The notes under the pieces were generated by a model. It did no database searches. It worked only from the letters and a program-made list of their open reading frames with translations, and was not told the origin of the DNA. This document shows positions 10,453-18,448 of a DNA stretch of 64,000 bases, one piece after another (position 1 is the first letter of the stretch; every line of letters starts with the position of its first letter). The translations under genes were made by a program, and so were the position numbers. Source of the DNA: Pseudoduganella umbonata (GTDB taxonomy: Bacteria; Pseudomonadota; Gammaproteobacteria; Burkholderiales; Burkholderiaceae_D); assembly GCF_014192225.1 (NCBI RefSeq), contig NZ_JACHXS010000002.1, positions 558,001 to 622,000 of the forward strand, written 5' to 3'.

Positions 10453-10474
10453 AGTCCAGCAAAGAGAGCAGCTT

Positions 10475-11140
10475 ATGAAGAAGAGCAAAGTGAGCAAACC
10501 GCTACCTGTGCCCGGGCTGTTACAGGAAAGCGGCTCCCCACTGCACACGATGGAACCGAAGGAAGCCTCCGCGACGCCCGCGCTGAACCTGGCGAACCAC
10601 TTCCTGATCGCGATGCCGTCGATGCAGGATCCCGTATTCGGCGGCACCGTCGTCTACGTGTGCGAGCACAACGAGAACGGCGTGCTCGGCGTGGTCATCA
10701 ACAAGCCCACCGACATGACGATGGAAGTGCTGTTCGAGCGCATCGACCTGGAGGTGACGGCAGGCGGCGACAACATGACGAGCAAGCCGATCATGTTCGG
10801 CGGTCCCGTGCAGGACGATCGCGGCTTCGTGCTGCATACCCCCGGCGCACGCTACTCGTCGTCGCTGACGGTGACGGACGAAGTGGCGTTCACCACCTCG
10901 ATCGACGTGCTGGAAGCCGTCGCCAAGGGAGCCGGCCCGCAGCGCATGCTGGTGTCGATCGGCTATTCGGGCTGGAGCCCGGGCCAGCTCGAGGACGAAA
11001 TCAGCCGCAACGGCTGGCTGACCGTGCATGCCGATCCCGCCGTGCTGTTCGAGGTGCCGATCGAGGAACGGTACCTGGCCGCGATGAAATTGCTGGGCAT
11101 CGATCCATTGATGCTCACTTCCGAAGCGGGCCATGCATAG
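10475..11140 (+). CDS. YqgE/AlgH family protein (UPF0301)
   Basis: The 221-residue product belongs to the YqgE/AlgH family. The family has a conserved fold and conserved linkage to ruvX but no settled biochemical role, although AlgH was linked to alginate regulation in Pseudomonas. Family sequence starts at LANHFLIAMPSMQDPVFGGTV and continues with GVLGVVINKP, MFGGPVQDDRGFVLH and GYSGWSPGQLEDEI. The start at 10475 follows an AGAGAG purine stretch; an upstream in-frame ATG at 10385 lies inside a tandem repeat and is less likely. The stop overlaps the ruvX start by 8 bases, so the two are probably co-translated. Confidence 0.9.
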   Translation: MKKSKVSKPLPVPGLLQESGSPLHTMEPKEASATPALNLANHFLIAMPSMQDPVFGGTVVYVCEHNENGVLGVVINKPTDMTMEVLFERIDLEVTAGGDNMTSKPIMFGGPVQDDRGFVLHTPGARYSSSLTVTDEVAFTTSIDVLEAVAKGAGPQRMLVSIGYSGWSPGQLEDEISRNGWLTVHADPAVLFEVPIEERYLAAMKLLGIDPLMLTSEAGHA

Positions 11141-11531
11141 TCCTTTGGAAACGGTATTCGGCTTCGACTTCGGCATCAAACGTATCGGCGTGGCGATGGG
11201 CAACACGATGATTGGCCAGGCCAGCCCGCTGGCGGTCATCAAGGCCATCGACAACGCAGCCCGCTTCGCGGAAATCAAGGCATTGATCGACAAATGGGGC
11301 CCGACGAAATTCATCGTCGGGCTGCCGCTGCATCCCGACGGCGCCGAGCACGAGATGACGGCACGCTGCCGCCGCTTCGCCAACCAGTTGCATGGCCGCT
11401 TCAATATCCCCGTCGAGCTCGTCGACGAACGCTACTCGTCCGCCGTGCTGTCCCAGAAGCGGGGCGAGGTGATCGACGACCGCGCCGCAGCCGTCATCCT
11501 GCAACAGTATTTCGACCAACATTCATATTAA
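11133..11531 (+). CDS. ruvX: Putative pre-16S rRNA nuclease / Holliday junction resolvase RuvX (YqgF)
   Basis: The 132-residue RNase H-fold nuclease is involved in 16S rRNA 5' maturation in E. coli and was earlier proposed as a Holliday junction resolvase. Visible motifs are FGFDFGIKRIGVA with the first catalytic Asp, GLPLHPDG, VDERYSS and a C-terminal DDRAAAVILQQY containing the last acidic residues. It overlaps the end of the yqgE gene by 8 bases, and pyrR starts 3 bases after its stop. Length and motif spacing are normal. Confidence 0.92.
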   Translation: MHSPLETVFGFDFGIKRIGVAMGNTMIGQASPLAVIKAIDNAARFAEIKALIDKWGPTKFIVGLPLHPDGAEHEMTARCRRFANQLHGRFNIPVELVDERYSSAVLSQKRGEVIDDRAAAVILQQYFDQHSY

Positions 11532-11533
11532 CC

Positions 11534-12055
11534 ATGTCCCTTACCGAACCAACTCAGCTGGATGCCGAGGCGCTGTATGCCGCGCTGCTGGACCAGGTGA
11601 AGGCCGGCCTCGCCGGCGCGCACGAGCCGGCCATCGTCGGCATCCATTCCGGCGGCGCCTGGATCGCCGAACGCCTCTCCCGGGACCTCGGCATGAGCGA
11701 GCGCTGCGGCGTGCTCGACGTTTCCTTCTACCGCGACGATTACGCCAAGAAGGGCTTGCCGGCCGAAGTGAAGCCGACCAGCATCGGCTTCGACGTGGCC
11801 GGTGCCACGATCCTGCTGGTCGACGACGTGCTGTACACCGGCCGCACCACGCGCGCCGCGATCAACGAACTGTTCGACTATGGCCGCCCGGCGCGCATCC
11901 TGCTGGCCGCGCTGGTGGACCGGGGCGGGCGCCAGTTGCCGGTGGCCGCCGATTTCGTGGCGGCGCATACCCGCGTCGAACCCGGCCAGGCGCTGCGCCT
12001 GAAGCAGGCCGACGACGGGCGCTTCCACCTGACCATCGAACAAGACAATGCCTGA
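11534..12055 (+). CDS. pyrR: PyrR-type phosphoribosyltransferase / pyrimidine regulator
   Basis: The 173-residue type I phosphoribosyltransferase has the PRPP-binding loop ILLVDDVLYTGRTTRAA. It also has an early GIHSGGAWIAERL segment and the PyrR-like SFYRDDYAKKG. PyrR proteins show uracil phosphoribosyltransferase activity and in Gram-positives regulate pyr mRNA attenuation; in proteobacteria the regulatory role is unproven. The ATG at 11534 lies 3 bases after ruvX, matching family length. pyrB follows after 9 bases, consistent with a pyrimidine operon. Confidence 0.9.
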   Translation: MSLTEPTQLDAEALYAALLDQVKAGLAGAHEPAIVGIHSGGAWIAERLSRDLGMSERCGVLDVSFYRDDYAKKGLPAEVKPTSIGFDVAGATILLVDDVLYTGRTTRAAINELFDYGRPARILLAALVDRGGRQLPVAADFVAAHTRVEPGQALRLKQADDGRFHLTIEQDNA

Positions 12056-12064
12056 TAACGAAAA

Positions 12065-13030
12065 ATGCTCAATCCGCAACTGAACAAACACGGTGAACTG
12101 CAGCACCTGCTGTCCACCGAAGGCCTGCCGAAGGCCATCATCAACCAGATCCTCGATACCGCCAGTTCGTTCGTCAGCGTGTCCGACCGCGAAGTGAAGA
12201 AGGTACCGCTGTTGCGTGGCAAGAGCGTGTTCAACCTGTTCTTTGAAAATTCCACGCGCACGCGCACCACGTTCGAGATCGCCTCGAAACGGCTGTCGGC
12301 GGACGTGATCAACCTGAACATCTCGGCATCGTCGGCCAGCAAGGGCGAATCGCTGCTGGACACCATCGACAACCTGGCGGCGATGCACGCCGACATGTTC
12401 GTCGTGCGCCACTCGCAGTCCGGCGCGCCGTACCTGATCGCCAAGCACCTGCAGGACACCAGGCAGAACCACGTGCACGTGGTGAACGCGGGCGACGGCC
12501 GCCACGCGCACCCGACGCAGGGCCTGCTGGACATGTACACCATCCGGCACTACAAGAAGGATTTCACCAACCTGCGCGTGGCGATCGTCGGCGACATCCT
12601 GCACAGCCGCGTGGCCCGTTCGGACATCCACGCGCTGACCACGCTGGGCGTGCCGGAGATCCGCGCGATCGGCCCGCACACGCTGCTGCCGGGCGGCCTG
12701 GAACAGCTGGGCGTGCGCACGTTCACGAACATGGACGAAGGCCTGAAGGACGTCGACGTGATCATCATGCTGCGCCTGCAGAATGAACGGATGAGCGGCG
12801 CGCTGCTGCCGTCGGCACAGGAATACTTCAAGAGCTACGGCCTGACGCCGGAGCGGCTGGCCCTGGCCGCGCCCGAAGCGATCGTGATGCACCCCGGGCC
12901 GATGAACCGCGGCGTGGAAATCGACTCGGCGGTGGCGGATGGCCCGCAGGCGGTGATCCTGCCGCAGGTCACGTTCGGGATCGCGGTGCGGATGGCCGTG
13001 ATGAGCATTGTCGCAGGGACTCAAGGATAA
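12065..13030 (+). CDS. pyrB: Aspartate carbamoyltransferase catalytic subunit
   Basis: This enzyme makes carbamoyl-aspartate from carbamoyl phosphate and aspartate, the first committed step of pyrimidine synthesis. The 321-residue protein carries [13 protein letters not shown] (carbamoyl phosphate site), [35 protein letters not shown] and [12 protein letters not shown]. No pyrI regulatory subunit follows. Instead the next gene, 8 bases on, encodes a dihydroorotase-like protein. This is the arrangement of class A transcarbamoylases, in which the second protein is structural. Confidence 0.96.
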   Translation: MLNPQLNKHGELQHLLSTEGLPKAIINQILDTASSFVSVSDREVKKVPLLRGKSVFNLFFENSTRTRTTFEIASKRLSADVINLNISASSASKGESLLDTIDNLAAMHADMFVVRHSQSGAPYLIAKHLQDTRQNHVHVVNAGDGRHAHPTQGLLDMYTIRHYKKDFTNLRVAIVGDILHSRVARSDIHALTTLGVPEIRAIGPHTLLPGGLEQLGVRTFTNMDEGLKDVDVIIMLRLQNERMSGALLPSAQEYFKSYGLTPERLALAAPEAIVMHPGPMNRGVEIDSAVADGPQAVILPQVTFGIAVRMAVMSIVAGTQG

Positions 13031-13038
13031 GTATCAGG

Positions 13039-14337
13039 ATGAGCAATCTTCACATCAAGAACGGCCGCGTGATCGACCCGGCCAACGGCGTCGACGCGGT
13101 GCAGGACCTGTTTATCGTCGACGGCAAGGTGGCCGCGCTGGGTGCGGCGCCGGCAGGCTTCACGGCGGCGCGCACGATCGATGCCTCCGGCCTCGTGGTG
13201 GCCCCGGGCCTGGTCGACCTGGCGGCGCGGCTGCGCGAGCCGGGCTATGAATACAAGGCCACGCTGGAATCGGAAATGCAGGCGGCGCTGCAAGGTGGCG
13301 TGACGAGCCTGGTGTGCCCGCCGGACACCGACCCGGTGCTCGATGAACCGGGCCTGGTGGAAATGCTGAAGCACCGCGCGCGCGGCCGCAACGGCGCCCA
13401 CGTGCATCCGCTCGGCGCGCTGACGATGGGCCTGAAAGGCGAGGCGCTGACTGAAATGGCCGAACTGACCGAAGCGGGCTGCATCGGCTTCGCGCAGGCG
13501 GAGATGCCGGTGACGGACACCAACGTGCTGCTGCGCGCGCTGCAATACGCGAAGACGTTCGGCTTCACGGTGTGGCTGCGCCCGCAGGACGCGTACATCG
13601 GCAAGGGCGGCGTGGCGCACAGCGGGCCGCTGGCTTCGCGCATGGGCCTGTCCGGCGTGCCGGTGATGGCGGAAACCATCGCGCTGCACACGATCTTCGA
13701 ACTGGTGCGTTCCACCGGCGCGAAGGTGCACCTGTGCCGGCTGTCTTCAGCCGCCGGGCTGGAACTGGTGCGCACGGCGAAGGCCGAAGGCCTGCCGGTC
13801 ACCTGCGACGTGGGCGCGCACCATGTGCACCTGACCGACGCCGACATCAACTTCTTCGACCCGAATGCGCGCATGACGCCGCCGTTCCGCTCGCAGCGCG
13901 ACCGCGACGCGATCCGCGCTGCGCTGGCCGACGGCACGGTCGACGCGATCTGCTCGGACCACACGCCGGTCGACGACGATGAAAAGCTGCTGCCATTCGC
14001 CGAGGCGTCGCCTGGCGCCACCGGCCTGGAGCTGCTGCTGTCGCTGGCGCTGAAGTGGGCCGAGTCGCTCGGTGGCAACGGAGACAAGCACCTGTTCAAG
14101 GCGCTGCAGCGCGTGACTGCCGACCCGGCGCGCGTGGCTGGCCTGGATGCGGGCCACCTGCGCGTGGGCGCGGCGGCCGACGTCGTGCTGTTCGATCCGG
14201 CCCAGCGCTGGCTGGTCGAAGCGGGAGCGCTGGCCAGCCAGGGCAAGCACACGCCGTTCCTCGGCTACGAAATGCCGGGGCAGGTGCGCGCCACGATCGT
14301 GGCCGGCCGGGTTGCCTACGAACGCAAGGCCGCCTGA
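13039..14337 (+). CDS. pyrC': Dihydroorotase-like PyrC' (probably catalytically inactive)
   Basis: The 432-residue protein has the amidohydrolase fold and overall dihydroorotase sequence but has lost most metal ligands. The usual HxH before LREPG is Ala62 and Arg64 (DLAARLREPG). The later His in the CHVS-type motif is Arg234 (HLCRLSS). The HxE segment reads LRPQD near residue 180. Only Asp307 of SDHTPV remains. In Pseudomonas an inactive pyrC' product is needed to assemble the transcarbamoylase, and the position directly after pyrB fits that role. A catalytic dihydroorotase must then be encoded elsewhere. Confidence 0.88.
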   Translation: MSNLHIKNGRVIDPANGVDAVQDLFIVDGKVAALGAAPAGFTAARTIDASGLVVAPGLVDLAARLREPGYEYKATLESEMQAALQGGVTSLVCPPDTDPVLDEPGLVEMLKHRARGRNGAHVHPLGALTMGLKGEALTEMAELTEAGCIGFAQAEMPVTDTNVLLRALQYAKTFGFTVWLRPQDAYIGKGGVAHSGPLASRMGLSGVPVMAETIALHTIFELVRSTGAKVHLCRLSSAAGLELVRTAKAEGLPVTCDVGAHHVHLTDADINFFDPNARMTPPFRSQRDRDAIRAALADGTVDAICSDHTPVDDDEKLLPFAEASPGATGLELLLSLALKWAESLGGNGDKHLFKALQRVTADPARVAGLDAGHLRVGAAADVVLFDPAQRWLVEAGALASQGKHTPFLGYEMPGQVRATIVAGRVAYERKAA

Positions 14338-14341
14338 GCCG

Positions 14342-15163
14342 ATGATCCTGGCACTGCGCATCGCGCGGCTCGTGTTCCACCTGCTGATGGGGATGGCGAT
14401 CTGCGCGCTGGTCTTTCCGTGGATCGAGCGTGAAGCACGCGAGATCCACATCCGCCGCTGGTCGCGCCACCTGCTGGGCATCTGCAACGTGCACGTGCAG
14501 ATCACGGCGGGCAGCGCGGCGCCGCGCGCCCAGGCACTGGTGGTGGCCAACCACGTGTCGTGGCTGGACATCTTCGTGCTCAATGCCCTGTATCCGTGCC
14601 GCTTCGTGGCGAAGGCCGAGATCCGCGCGTGGCCGCTGGCCGGCTGGCTGGTCGAGCAGGCCGGCACCGTGTTCATCGCGCGCGGCAACCGGCGCGACCT
14701 GCGCCGCGCGTTCGAAGGCCTGGTGACGGCGCTGAAGACGGGCGAGCGGGTGGCCTTCTTCCCGGAAGGGACGACGGCGCCGCAAGGCACGCTGCTGCCG
14801 TTCCACGCCAACCTGTTCGAGGCGGCCGTCGATGCGAAATCGCGCGTGCAGCCGTACGCGATCCGGTACATCGACCATGAACGCAAGCCGCATCCCGCGG
14901 TGGAATTCATTGGCGACATGACGTTCGCCCAGAGCGTGGTGGCGATCCTGTCGGGCAAGGCGATCCATGCCAGGGTCACGATCCTGCGCTCGATGAAGGC
15001 AGACGGCGTGGGCCGGCGCGACCTGGCCGAGCGCTCCCACCAGGCGATCCGGGAAGCGCTGGACATTCCCGCTCCGGCCGATGCCGAACCGGCCCCCGAT
15101 GCGGGCGAAGAGTCCGGCGAAGCCGAAAAGAAGCCGTTGACAGGCTCCGACTGGCAGACCTGA
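14342..15163 (+). CDS. 1-acyl-sn-glycerol-3-phosphate acyltransferase family protein
   Basis: The 273-residue membrane-associated acyltransferase has the HX4D motif NHVSWLDIF, a lysine/arginine site near RGNRRDLRRAF, and the substrate motif FFPEGTTAPQG. The N-terminus is a hydrophobic anchor. The ATG at 14342 lies 4 bases after pyrC', so it closes the pyr run. The likely reaction is acylation of lysophosphatidate or a related lysolipid. A second plsC-type gene lies at 23131-23871, so the two may differ in acyl donor or acceptor. The C-terminal tail is Ala/Glu-rich and not conserved. Confidence 0.85.
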   Translation: MILALRIARLVFHLLMGMAICALVFPWIEREAREIHIRRWSRHLLGICNVHVQITAGSAAPRAQALVVANHVSWLDIFVLNALYPCRFVAKAEIRAWPLAGWLVEQAGTVFIARGNRRDLRRAFEGLVTALKTGERVAFFPEGTTAPQGTLLPFHANLFEAAVDAKSRVQPYAIRYIDHERKPHPAVEFIGDMTFAQSVVAILSGKAIHARVTILRSMKADGVGRRDLAERSHQAIREALDIPAPADAEPAPDAGEESGEAEKKPLTGSDWQT

Positions 15164-15172
15164 CAACAGGCG

Positions 15173-15290
15173 AAAACCGGTGACAGACACCGGTTTTTCT
15201 GGAACGGGTATTGCAAAAAAACCGGTGACAGACACCGGTTTTTCTGGAACGGATGTTGCAAAATAAATGGAGCCTGTCACCGGTTCTGAA
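15173..15290. repeat. Repeat family A, tandem pair plus terminal arm (CCGGTGACAGACACC)
   Basis: Two copies of ACCGGTGACAGACACCGGTT followed by a TCTGGAACG...TTGCAA segment lie 45 bases apart. The block closes with an inverted arm, CCTGTCACCGGTT. It occupies the convergent gap between the acyltransferase and apaH genes. The same end sequence and the TTGCAA/GTTCC core recur near 31.3 kb and 49.4 kb. Confidence 0.9.
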
Positions 15291-15304
15291 GCCTGCGACC
15301 GCTG

Positions 15305-16156
15305 TCAGGTCTTGCCCTTGGCGCGCTGAAACTCGGGGCACTCCACCTGCAGCAGCTGCCGGTCGTCCAGGCACACGGCCGACAGTTGCCCGCCCCACAC
15401 GCAACCGCTATCGAGCGCGATGTACTGCGGCGTAATGCGCAGGCCCAACGCGGACCAGTGGCCGAACACCACGGTCACGTCCTGCGTGCGCCGGCCCGGC
15501 ACGTCGAACCACGGCATCAGTCCGGTGGCGGCATCGACGGTGGCGCTTTCCTTCAGCTTGAAATCCATCTCGCCATCGGCACTGCAGAAGCGCATCCGCG
15601 TCAGCGCGTTGACGATGCACCGCAGCCGCGCCGTGCCGCGCAGGTCGTCGTCCCAGCGGTCCGGCTGGTTGCCGTACATGTCGGCCAGGAAGCCGGTCCA
15701 CTCCGCGCTGCGCAGGGCTGCCGTCACTTCGCCGGCCAGTGCGATGGTCTGCGCCGCGGTCCATTGCGGCAGCACGCCGCCGTGGACCAGCAGGTGGTTC
15801 TTTGTAAGCAGTGCCAGCGGCCTCTCGCGCAGCCAGTGCAGCAGCGCTTCGCGGTCCGGCGCGGCCAGGATCGTGTCGAGGGTATCGGAGCCCGATTCCG
15901 GGCGGATGCCGTTGGCGACGGCCAGCAGGTGCAGGTCGTGGTTGCCCAGCACGGCATCGATGCGGCCGCCGCTGCCTTGCGCCAGCGCCTGCACGTAGCG
16001 CAGCGTCGACAGCGAGTCGGGGCCGCGGTTGATCAAGTCGCCGCAGAACAGGATCGACGGTGGTTCATTGCCCCGCTCGCGCTCCAGGATGCGCTCGACC
16101 AGCGCAACGGTTTCGGCGTGACACCCTTGCAGGTCGCCGATCGCATAAGTCCTCAT
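15305..16156 (-). CDS. apaH: Symmetrical bis(5'-nucleosyl)-tetraphosphatase
   Basis: ApaH hydrolyses Ap4A to two ADP and can decap Np4-capped RNA. The 283-residue protein shows calcineurin-like metallophosphatase motifs: [34 protein letters not shown] and FGHWSALG. The start at 16156 ([11 protein letters not shown]) puts the first metal motif at the canonical N-terminus; the in-frame ATG at 16174 would add six residues. The gene is convergent with the acyltransferase gene across a family A repeat. Confidence 0.93.
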   Translation of the reverse strand: MRTYAIGDLQGCHAETVALVERILERERGNEPPSILFCGDLINRGPDSLSTLRYVQALAQGSGGRIDAVLGNHDLHLLAVANGIRPESGSDTLDTILAAPDREALLHWLRERPLALLTKNHLLVHGGVLPQWTAAQTIALAGEVTAALRSAEWTGFLADMYGNQPDRWDDDLRGTARLRCIVNALTRMRFCSADGEMDFKLKESATVDAATGLMPWFDVPGRRTQDVTVVFGHWSALGLRITPQYIALDSGCVWGGQLSAVCLDDRQLLQVECPEFQRAKGKT

Positions 16157-16192
16157 ACCACGCCACCACTCCATTGCCTGGCCGCCGCAGCC

Positions 16193-16222
16193 TTGGGCCT
16201 CGGCGGCCTTTGCCGTTACAAT
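16193..16222 (+). promoter_or_regulatory. Candidate sigma-70 promoter (TTGGGC-18-TACAAT)
   Basis: TTGGGC at 16193-16198 and TACAAT at 16217-16222 are separated by 18 bases, upstream of the decayed dTDP-glucose dehydratase start at 16276. A second TACAAT at 16594-16599 lies about 70 bases before the WecA-type gene. These are pattern matches only. Confidence 0.4.
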
Positions 16223-16275
16223 CGGCGAAAACCAGATTTATTGTTGAATATTCAACCGCTGGACAGGGATACTAA

Positions 16276-16404
16276 ATGATTTTCGTGACAGGCGGGGGGC
16301 GGGTTCATCGGCCCGGACTTCGTGCCGGACTGGCCGCGCAATCGGACGAGCCCGTGCTCAACGTCGACAAGCCGACCCGTGCCGGCAGCCTGGACGACCT
16401 GGCG
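16276..16404 (+). pseudogene. 5' remnant of dTDP-glucose 4,6-dehydratase (rfbB/rmlB)
   Basis: The ATG at 16276 begins MIFVTGG. The next reading frame gives GGFIGPDFVPDW, and the first frame resumes as AAQSDEPVLNVDKP and AGSLDDLA. Joined across the two frames this is the N-terminal NAD-binding start of dTDP-glucose 4,6-dehydratase, including the GxxGxxG loop. At least two frame changes break it, and no further homologous sequence appears before the next gene. A promoter-like element precedes it. The neighbours include a polyprenyl-phosphate sugar transferase, so an O-antigen or exopolysaccharide block may once have stood here. Confidence 0.75.
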
Positions 16405-16670
16405 CGCCGAAGGACGATGTGCGCCACGCGTTCGCGTTCTCCCGCCATCGTACGGCGAATGCGTTGCCAAGTTGTTTCGAATGGTAATTGATCTGTGGCA
16501 ACCCGCCTGGTGGCGGTAGAATCCGCGCCTTCCCGGTTCTCCGGCAAATGCCCGGCCTGCAGCCGATTTTCGAGTTTCCCCTTATTAATCCGGTACAATC
16601 GCCGGTTGGCATGCAGATAACGCCCGTTGCTGCAGTGCGGCATCGCCCGACCACGACCGATTTACGATAC

Positions 16671-17768
16671 ATGTTTTCTTTCCTTGTAAGCTTTGTCGCT
16701 TCAGCCTTGCTGACCTTATTGGTCATCAAGGAGGCGCGGCTGCACGGGCCCGCGCTGGATGCCGATTTCCATGGCGTACAAAAGGTCCATGCGCATAACG
16801 TCGCGCGAATTGGCGGGCTGTCGATCTTTCTCGCGGTTGCGCTGTCGGCCTGCATTTCCGTCTGGCGCGTGCCCGCATTGACGACCTGGATGCTGTCGCT
16901 GATGGCGTGCAGTTCCTGTGCATTTGTCGGTGGCATCGTCGAAGATTACACAGGGCGCGTCTCGGCCGCGCGCCGGCTGCTGCTGACAATGGTCGCTGCA
17001 TTGCTCGGCTATTATCTGCTCGATGCCCGCATCGACCGCATCGACTGGATCGACTCCGTGTGGCCGTTGCCGTATATCTGGCTGACGCTGCCGCTGACGG
17101 TATTGTCGGTAGCCGGTATCGCAAATGCCGTGAATATCATCGACGGATTTAACGGACTGGCCAGCGTCGTCACCATCTGCATGCTGCTTTCCCTCGGCTA
17201 TGTCGCGCTGCAGGTTAACGACATGTTCGTGCTGGTCGCTGCACTGATGGTGGCGGGTGCCACCGCCGGCTTCCTGATCTGGAACTACCCGGTCGGCCTG
17301 ATATTCCTGGGCGATGGCGGCGCATACTTTATCGGTTTCATGCTGGGTGAACTGGCGTTGCTGCTGGTGATGCGCAATCCGCAGGTATCCACGTGGTACG
17401 CGGCGCTGCTGCTGATCTACCCGGCATTTGAAACACTGTTTTCCGTGTATCGCCGTATGTTCATCCGCGGCAAGTCGCCGGCGATGCCGGACGGTATTCA
17501 CCTGCACAGCCTTATATTCCGCCGCGTGGTGCAATGGGCGGTCGGTCACAAGGATGCGCGCGCGCTGATGCGCCGCAATTCGCTGACCTCGCCTTACCTG
17601 TGGATGTTTTCCCTGATGGCAGTAATACCCGCCACGGTATTCTGGCGCTATACCGGGGTGCTGATGCTATTTTGCCTGCTGTTCGTAATCAGTTATGTCT
17701 GGTTATATGTCCGGATTGTCCGATTTAAAGCGCCGCGTTGGATGATTCGCCACAAAAAGAACCAGTAA
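16671..17768 (+). CDS. WecA/MraY-family undecaprenyl-phosphate sugar-1-phosphate transferase
   Basis: The 365-residue polytopic membrane protein has about ten hydrophobic segments and the family signatures NAVNIIDGFNGLA (Asp158), IFLGDGGAYFIGF (Asp215) and DGIHLHSLIF (the histidine loop). It would load a sugar-1-phosphate, commonly GlcNAc-1-P, onto undecaprenyl phosphate to start a surface glycan. The first acidic motif reads VEDYTGRVS with Glu91-Asp92 instead of the usual Asp-Asp. The ATG at 16671 begins the first membrane segment; longer in-frame starts would add a non-hydrophobic tail. The exact sugar cannot be told from sequence. Confidence 0.85.
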   Translation: MFSFLVSFVASALLTLLVIKEARLHGPALDADFHGVQKVHAHNVARIGGLSIFLAVALSACISVWRVPALTTWMLSLMACSSCAFVGGIVEDYTGRVSAARRLLLTMVAALLGYYLLDARIDRIDWIDSVWPLPYIWLTLPLTVLSVAGIANAVNIIDGFNGLASVVTICMLLSLGYVALQVNDMFVLVAALMVAGATAGFLIWNYPVGLIFLGDGGAYFIGFMLGELALLLVMRNPQVSTWYAALLLIYPAFETLFSVYRRMFIRGKSPAMPDGIHLHSLIFRRVVQWAVGHKDARALMRRNSLTSPYLWMFSLMAVIPATVFWRYTGVLMLFCLLFVISYVWLYVRIVRFKAPRWMIRHKKNQ

Positions 17769-17834
17769 ATACAAACTTGGTGTATATTTCGCACAGAAAC
17801 ACGTTTCCCGATCATTTTTACAAAGGAATAGACG

Positions 17835-18143
17835 ATGGATCTGTCGAATTTGTCAGCCTCCGAATTGCGTAATCTTCAGGAACAGGTCAAGCGCGAGTTG
17901 AAAAAACGCGAGACGCATGATCTGCAAAAAGCAAAGGATGAGATTTTCGCGATTGCCCAGCGCGTGGGCCTGCCGCTGAAGGATCTGATCGCCTCGAATC
18001 CACGCGGCAAGGGCGGTACCGTTGCCGCGCGTTTCCGCAATCCGAGCGACGGCGCCCAGCAATGGACCGGCCGCGGGCGCCAGCCGAAATGGGTGAAAGA
18101 CTGGGTCGACGCCGGTAAATCCATCGACGATCTCAGGATCTGA
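17835..18143 (+). CDS. H-NS family nucleoid-associated protein
   Basis: The 102-residue H-NS-like protein has an N-terminal coiled coil (LSASELRNLQEQVKRELKKR) for oligomerisation and a C-terminal DNA-binding domain with the motif WTGRGRQPKW. This short form is typical of Burkholderiales and binds AT-rich DNA to silence acquired genes. AAGGAA sits seven bases before the ATG, and a TATATT -10-like box lies at about 17781. It stands alone between the WecA-type gene and the phosphohexomutase gene. Confidence 0.92.
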   Translation: MDLSNLSASELRNLQEQVKRELKKRETHDLQKAKDEIFAIAQRVGLPLKDLIASNPRGKGGTVAARFRNPSDGAQQWTGRGRQPKWVKDWVDAGKSIDDLRI

Positions 18144-18216
18144 ACGGATCACCGATTGCGCAAGTAGATGCGCTCGATGGCCACTTCACGTAGCCAAACT
18201 TTTGCCTTGGCGCCTC

Positions 18217-18351
18217 GGGGCCTCGAGAAACCGTATTGAGCGGTGTCGGATCTGGTTGAGGAACGGAGCCGTACTTTAGTACGGTCGGTCCGCCGCGGCG
18301 GAGTACCGGAGACCAGCAGCCGGCGCCGCGCAATAGGTTTATCGAGGTCCC
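18217..18351. other. Long imperfect inverted repeat in a 305-bp gene-free gap
   Basis: The gap 18144-18448 between the H-NS and phosphohexomutase genes contains no convincing gene. The left arm (18217-18249, beginning GGGGCCTCGAGAAACC) pairs imperfectly with the right arm (18320-18351, ending GGTTTATCGAGGTCCC). A perfect small hairpin, CCGTAC-TTTA-GTACGG, sits at 18269-18284 near the centre. It could be a structured RNA, a terminator complex or a palindromic mobile relic. Confidence 0.6.
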
Positions 18352-18448
18352 TTCAGCAAGACTTGCCTGCCGCTCCCATCGCACTTACTATACCGGTTGT
18401 TTTCATTTCATAAAGCCGGCTGCCTGCTCAGCCCGGGCTCCGACATTC

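Noticed and set aside
18133..18384. An 83-codon minus-strand frame in the gap after the H-NS gene
   Set aside because: It lies wholly within the long imperfect palindrome and has no ribosome site or family signature; the open frame is explained by composition.
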